Below, in pieces: positions 5,100 to 6,452 of a stretch of DNA of 6,452 bases. The stretch comes from Holophagaceae bacterium (GTDB taxonomy: Bacteria; Acidobacteriota; Holophagae; Holophagales; Holophagaceae). The notes below the pieces were generated by a model. The model did no database searches and was not told the origin of the DNA. It saw nothing but the letters and a program-made list of their open reading frames with translations. The stretch's first letter is position 1; the number at the start of each line of letters is the position of its first letter. The stretch lies in assembly GCA_003158505.1 (NCBI GenBank), contig PMJK01000174.1, positions 16,266 through 22,717 of the forward strand. Reading direction: 5' to 3'. The position numbers were made by a program, and so were the translations under genes.

Positions 5100-6224
5100 G
5101 TGGCGCTGAACGGGGATCTGTCGACCATGGGCTTGGAAGACATCTTCCAGTGGCTCGCTGTGGGCAAGAAAACCGGCGTCCTGGAGCTCAAGGGGCCCTT
5201 GCACACGAAGCGGGTCGCCTTCCATGAGGGCCGCATCACCAGCATCTGGTCCTCCGATCCGCGTGAATACCTTGGCCAGTATCTGCTCGCCTTCAATCGC
5301 ATCACCGAGGATCAGCTCCGGGACGCCCTTGCCACCCAAGAGGATGAGCAGCAGCTGCTGGGGCGGATTCTCATCAACCGCCAGCTCGTCACCGAGGCGG
5401 AGATCCGTCGCATCGTGCAGCTGAAGGTCGAGGAGAGCATCTACGACACGTTCCTCTGGAACGTCGGCAGCTTTGAATTCCATGACGGTGCGGCATCCCA
5501 CCAGAAGTCCATGCTGCTCAGCCTGGACGTGACGGGCATCGTCCTCGAAGGCGCCCGGCGCATGGATGACTGGAAGCGCATCCGCAAGGTCATCAAGGGC
5601 GGGGACGCGGTGCTGGCGCCCATTTCAGAAGCCATCGCCGAGCGGTTGCCGCTCGCCCCCGAAGACGCGGACATCCTGACCCGCCTCGACGGATTCAAGC
5701 GTGTGGACCAGATGGTGCTGGACATGCGCATGCCCGAATACAAAATCAACAAGTTGCTCTTCGACCTCCACGAGAAGGGCCTCGTCCGCATCATGAACCC
5801 GGGCGGCAATATGGGAGAGAATCCGAGCCTCCAGCTCCAGCGGGCCCGGACCCTGGTGGAGAAACAGAAACTCCAGGAAGCCCAGGAGGAGCTGAGACGC
5901 ATCCTCAAGGATCAGCCTCGGCATCTGGACGCGAACAAGATGATGGCCGTGGTCCAGGATCTCCTCGAGGAGAAGCGACTGGATCAGGATCTTGTCCCCG
6001 AGCTCAGCGTGAGCCTGGACGAACTGATGACCACCAACCTGGGCCCTAATGAGGCCTTCCTTGCCAGTCGCGTGAACGGACTGTGGACAATCCGGGACAT
6101 CCTTTCCATCGCACCCTTCGAACCGAACGAATGCCTCCGCATCTTCACCAAGCTCCTGAAGCGTGGGATTCTCAAAGCCACGAAACCCGCCCAGGGAGGC
6201 GACCAGCTGGGAGCCCAGCGCTGA
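5100..6224 (+). CDS. DUF4388 (PATAN) multidomain protein with duplicated winged-helix-like module
   Basis: The 374-aa soluble protein starts at GTG 5100, behind GGGAGG at 5088-5093. The opening MALNGDLSTMGLEDIFQWL is the classic DUF4388/PATAN start; this domain spans about 1-60 and continues with '.KRVAFHEGRITSIWSSDP..YLGQYLL'. Residues 67-118 (ITEDQLRDAL... LGRILINRQLVTEAEI) resemble the N-terminal module of GspE/MshE-type ATPases, and 119-165 complete the DUF4388 region. Residues 183-234 and 314-363 look like two copies of one winged-helix-like module. Between them, 243-288 is a TPR-like helical hairpin (ARTLVEKQKLQEAQEELRRIL). DUF4388 proteins are abundant in Acidobacteriota, deltaproteobacteria and cyanobacteria (PatA) and are linked to signalling, motility and differentiation as adaptor proteins. 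No catalytic motif is seen, so an adaptor role is the best inference. It probably forms its own transcription unit. Confidence 0.82.
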   Translation: MALNGDLSTMGLEDIFQWLAVGKKTGVLELKGPLHTKRVAFHEGRITSIWSSDPREYLGQYLLAFNRITEDQLRDALATQEDEQQLLGRILINRQLVTEAEIRRIVQLKVEESIYDTFLWNVGSFEFHDGAASHQKSMLLSLDVTGIVLEGARRMDDWKRIRKVIKGGDAVLAPISEAIAERLPLAPEDADILTRLDGFKRVDQMVLDMRMPEYKINKLLFDLHEKGLVRIMNPGGNMGENPSLQLQRARTLVEKQKLQEAQEELRRILKDQPRHLDANKMMAVVQDLLEEKRLDQDLVPELSVSLDELMTTNLGPNEAFLASRVNGLWTIRDILSIAPFEPNECLRIFTKLLKRGILKATKPAQGGDQLGAQR

Positions 6225-6452
6225 GCCTTCCCCAGAGAGCTCCTAACAGAACCCGACGATGCCGCGATGAATCCAGGCGGGATGCACCGCAAGGAAGGGC
6301 CCGCAGGGCAACGTGGTTCGTTGTTCAAGGAACCTGACGCCGCGGGGCGCCCGCTTGGCTTCATCCCTTCGGGCGTGGGGCGGCGGGCTTCGCGATGCAG
6401 CGTCACGCTCGTCGCGCGTAGTACCCGCTACGCTTTGACTCGCGTTCCTCGC
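6225..6452. repeat. Hairpin-rich non-coding end region, possible REP-like interspersed element
   Basis: No ribosome binding site or family resemblance supports a gene here, although a frame from ATG 6267 stays open to the window edge. The stretch contains successive small inverted repeats: GCCC/GGGC (6299-6302 with 6306-6309), GGTTC/GAACC (6315-6319 with 6330-6334), CGCCCG/CGGGCG (6348-6353 with 6370-6375), GCGA plus AGCG pairing with CGCT plus TCGC (6392-6395 and 6399-6402 with 6406-6409 and 6412-6415), and GCGTAG/CTACGC (6416-6421 with 6428-6433). Such packing is typical of multi-copy intergenic palindromic elements in GC-rich genomes. Copy number cannot be judged from one window. It may continue beyond 6452. 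Confidence 0.4.

Noticed and set aside
5984..6406. Minus-strand open frame of 140 codons at the end of the DUF4388 gene
   Set aside because: About half is antisense to the DUF4388 coding sequence and the rest covers the hairpin-rich region. It shows no domain.
6267..6452. Open frame starting at ATG 6267 and running to the window end as a new gene
   Set aside because: It has no ribosome binding site, an Arg/Gly/Pro-rich product without family resemblance, and overlaps a hairpin-rich stretch. It is most likely a spurious frame in a repeat element.
1..6452. CRISPR array, tRNA, rRNA, insertion sequence or phage genes
   Set aside because: No regularly spaced long direct repeats, cloverleaf, rRNA core motifs, transposase or integrase motifs were found on either strand.

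Overview
This is a GC-rich (roughly 60-65% by eye) bacterial window with six genes: one leaves the window on the minus strand and five run left to right. None looks like a phage, insertion sequence, CRISPR, rRNA or tRNA gene. The combination of a threonine aldolase, UppP, a NatAB-type ABC exporter, a YvcK homologue and a DUF4388 (PATAN) multidomain protein fits chromosomal DNA of Acidobacteriota (Holophaga/Geothrix-like) or a deltaproteobacterial-type lineage. That placement is an inference from gene content and style, not from a marker gene.

Layout. Positions 1-101 (minus) are the first 33 codons of a low-specificity L-threonine aldolase, divergent from uppP (150-1031, plus), the undecaprenyl-diphosphate phosphatase that recycles the lipid carrier for cell-wall synthesis. 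A 359-bp non-coding stretch (1032-1390) follows and is rich in repeats and symmetry. It leads into natA-natB (1391-3342), a translationally coupled ABC-2 type exporter pair. A good sigma70-like promoter (3374-3402) precedes a small TPR protein gene (3428-3973), and 10 bp later comes yvcK (3984-4973), a CofD/YvcK-family UDP-sugar-binding morphogenesis factor. After an AT-rich, promoter-like gap (4974-5099) lies a 374-aa DUF4388 protein with a duplicated C-terminal module (5100-6224). The last about 225 bases (6225-6452) have no convincing gene but hold a dense series of small hairpins, resembling an interspersed REP-like element.

Functional links. UppP and YvcK both serve envelope and peptidoglycan homeostasis, and NatAB is an envelope-located exporter, so the neighbourhood has a loose cell-envelope theme; no single operon joins them. 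The coding genes are all of known family. The most unusual signal is non-coding: at 1133-1201, two oppositely oriented sets of three 10-bp units in exact 10-bp phase, in the gap between uppP and natA. A perfect 6+6 palindrome and a 21-bp-spaced direct repeat lie closer to natA. I did not find a clear new multi-gene system.
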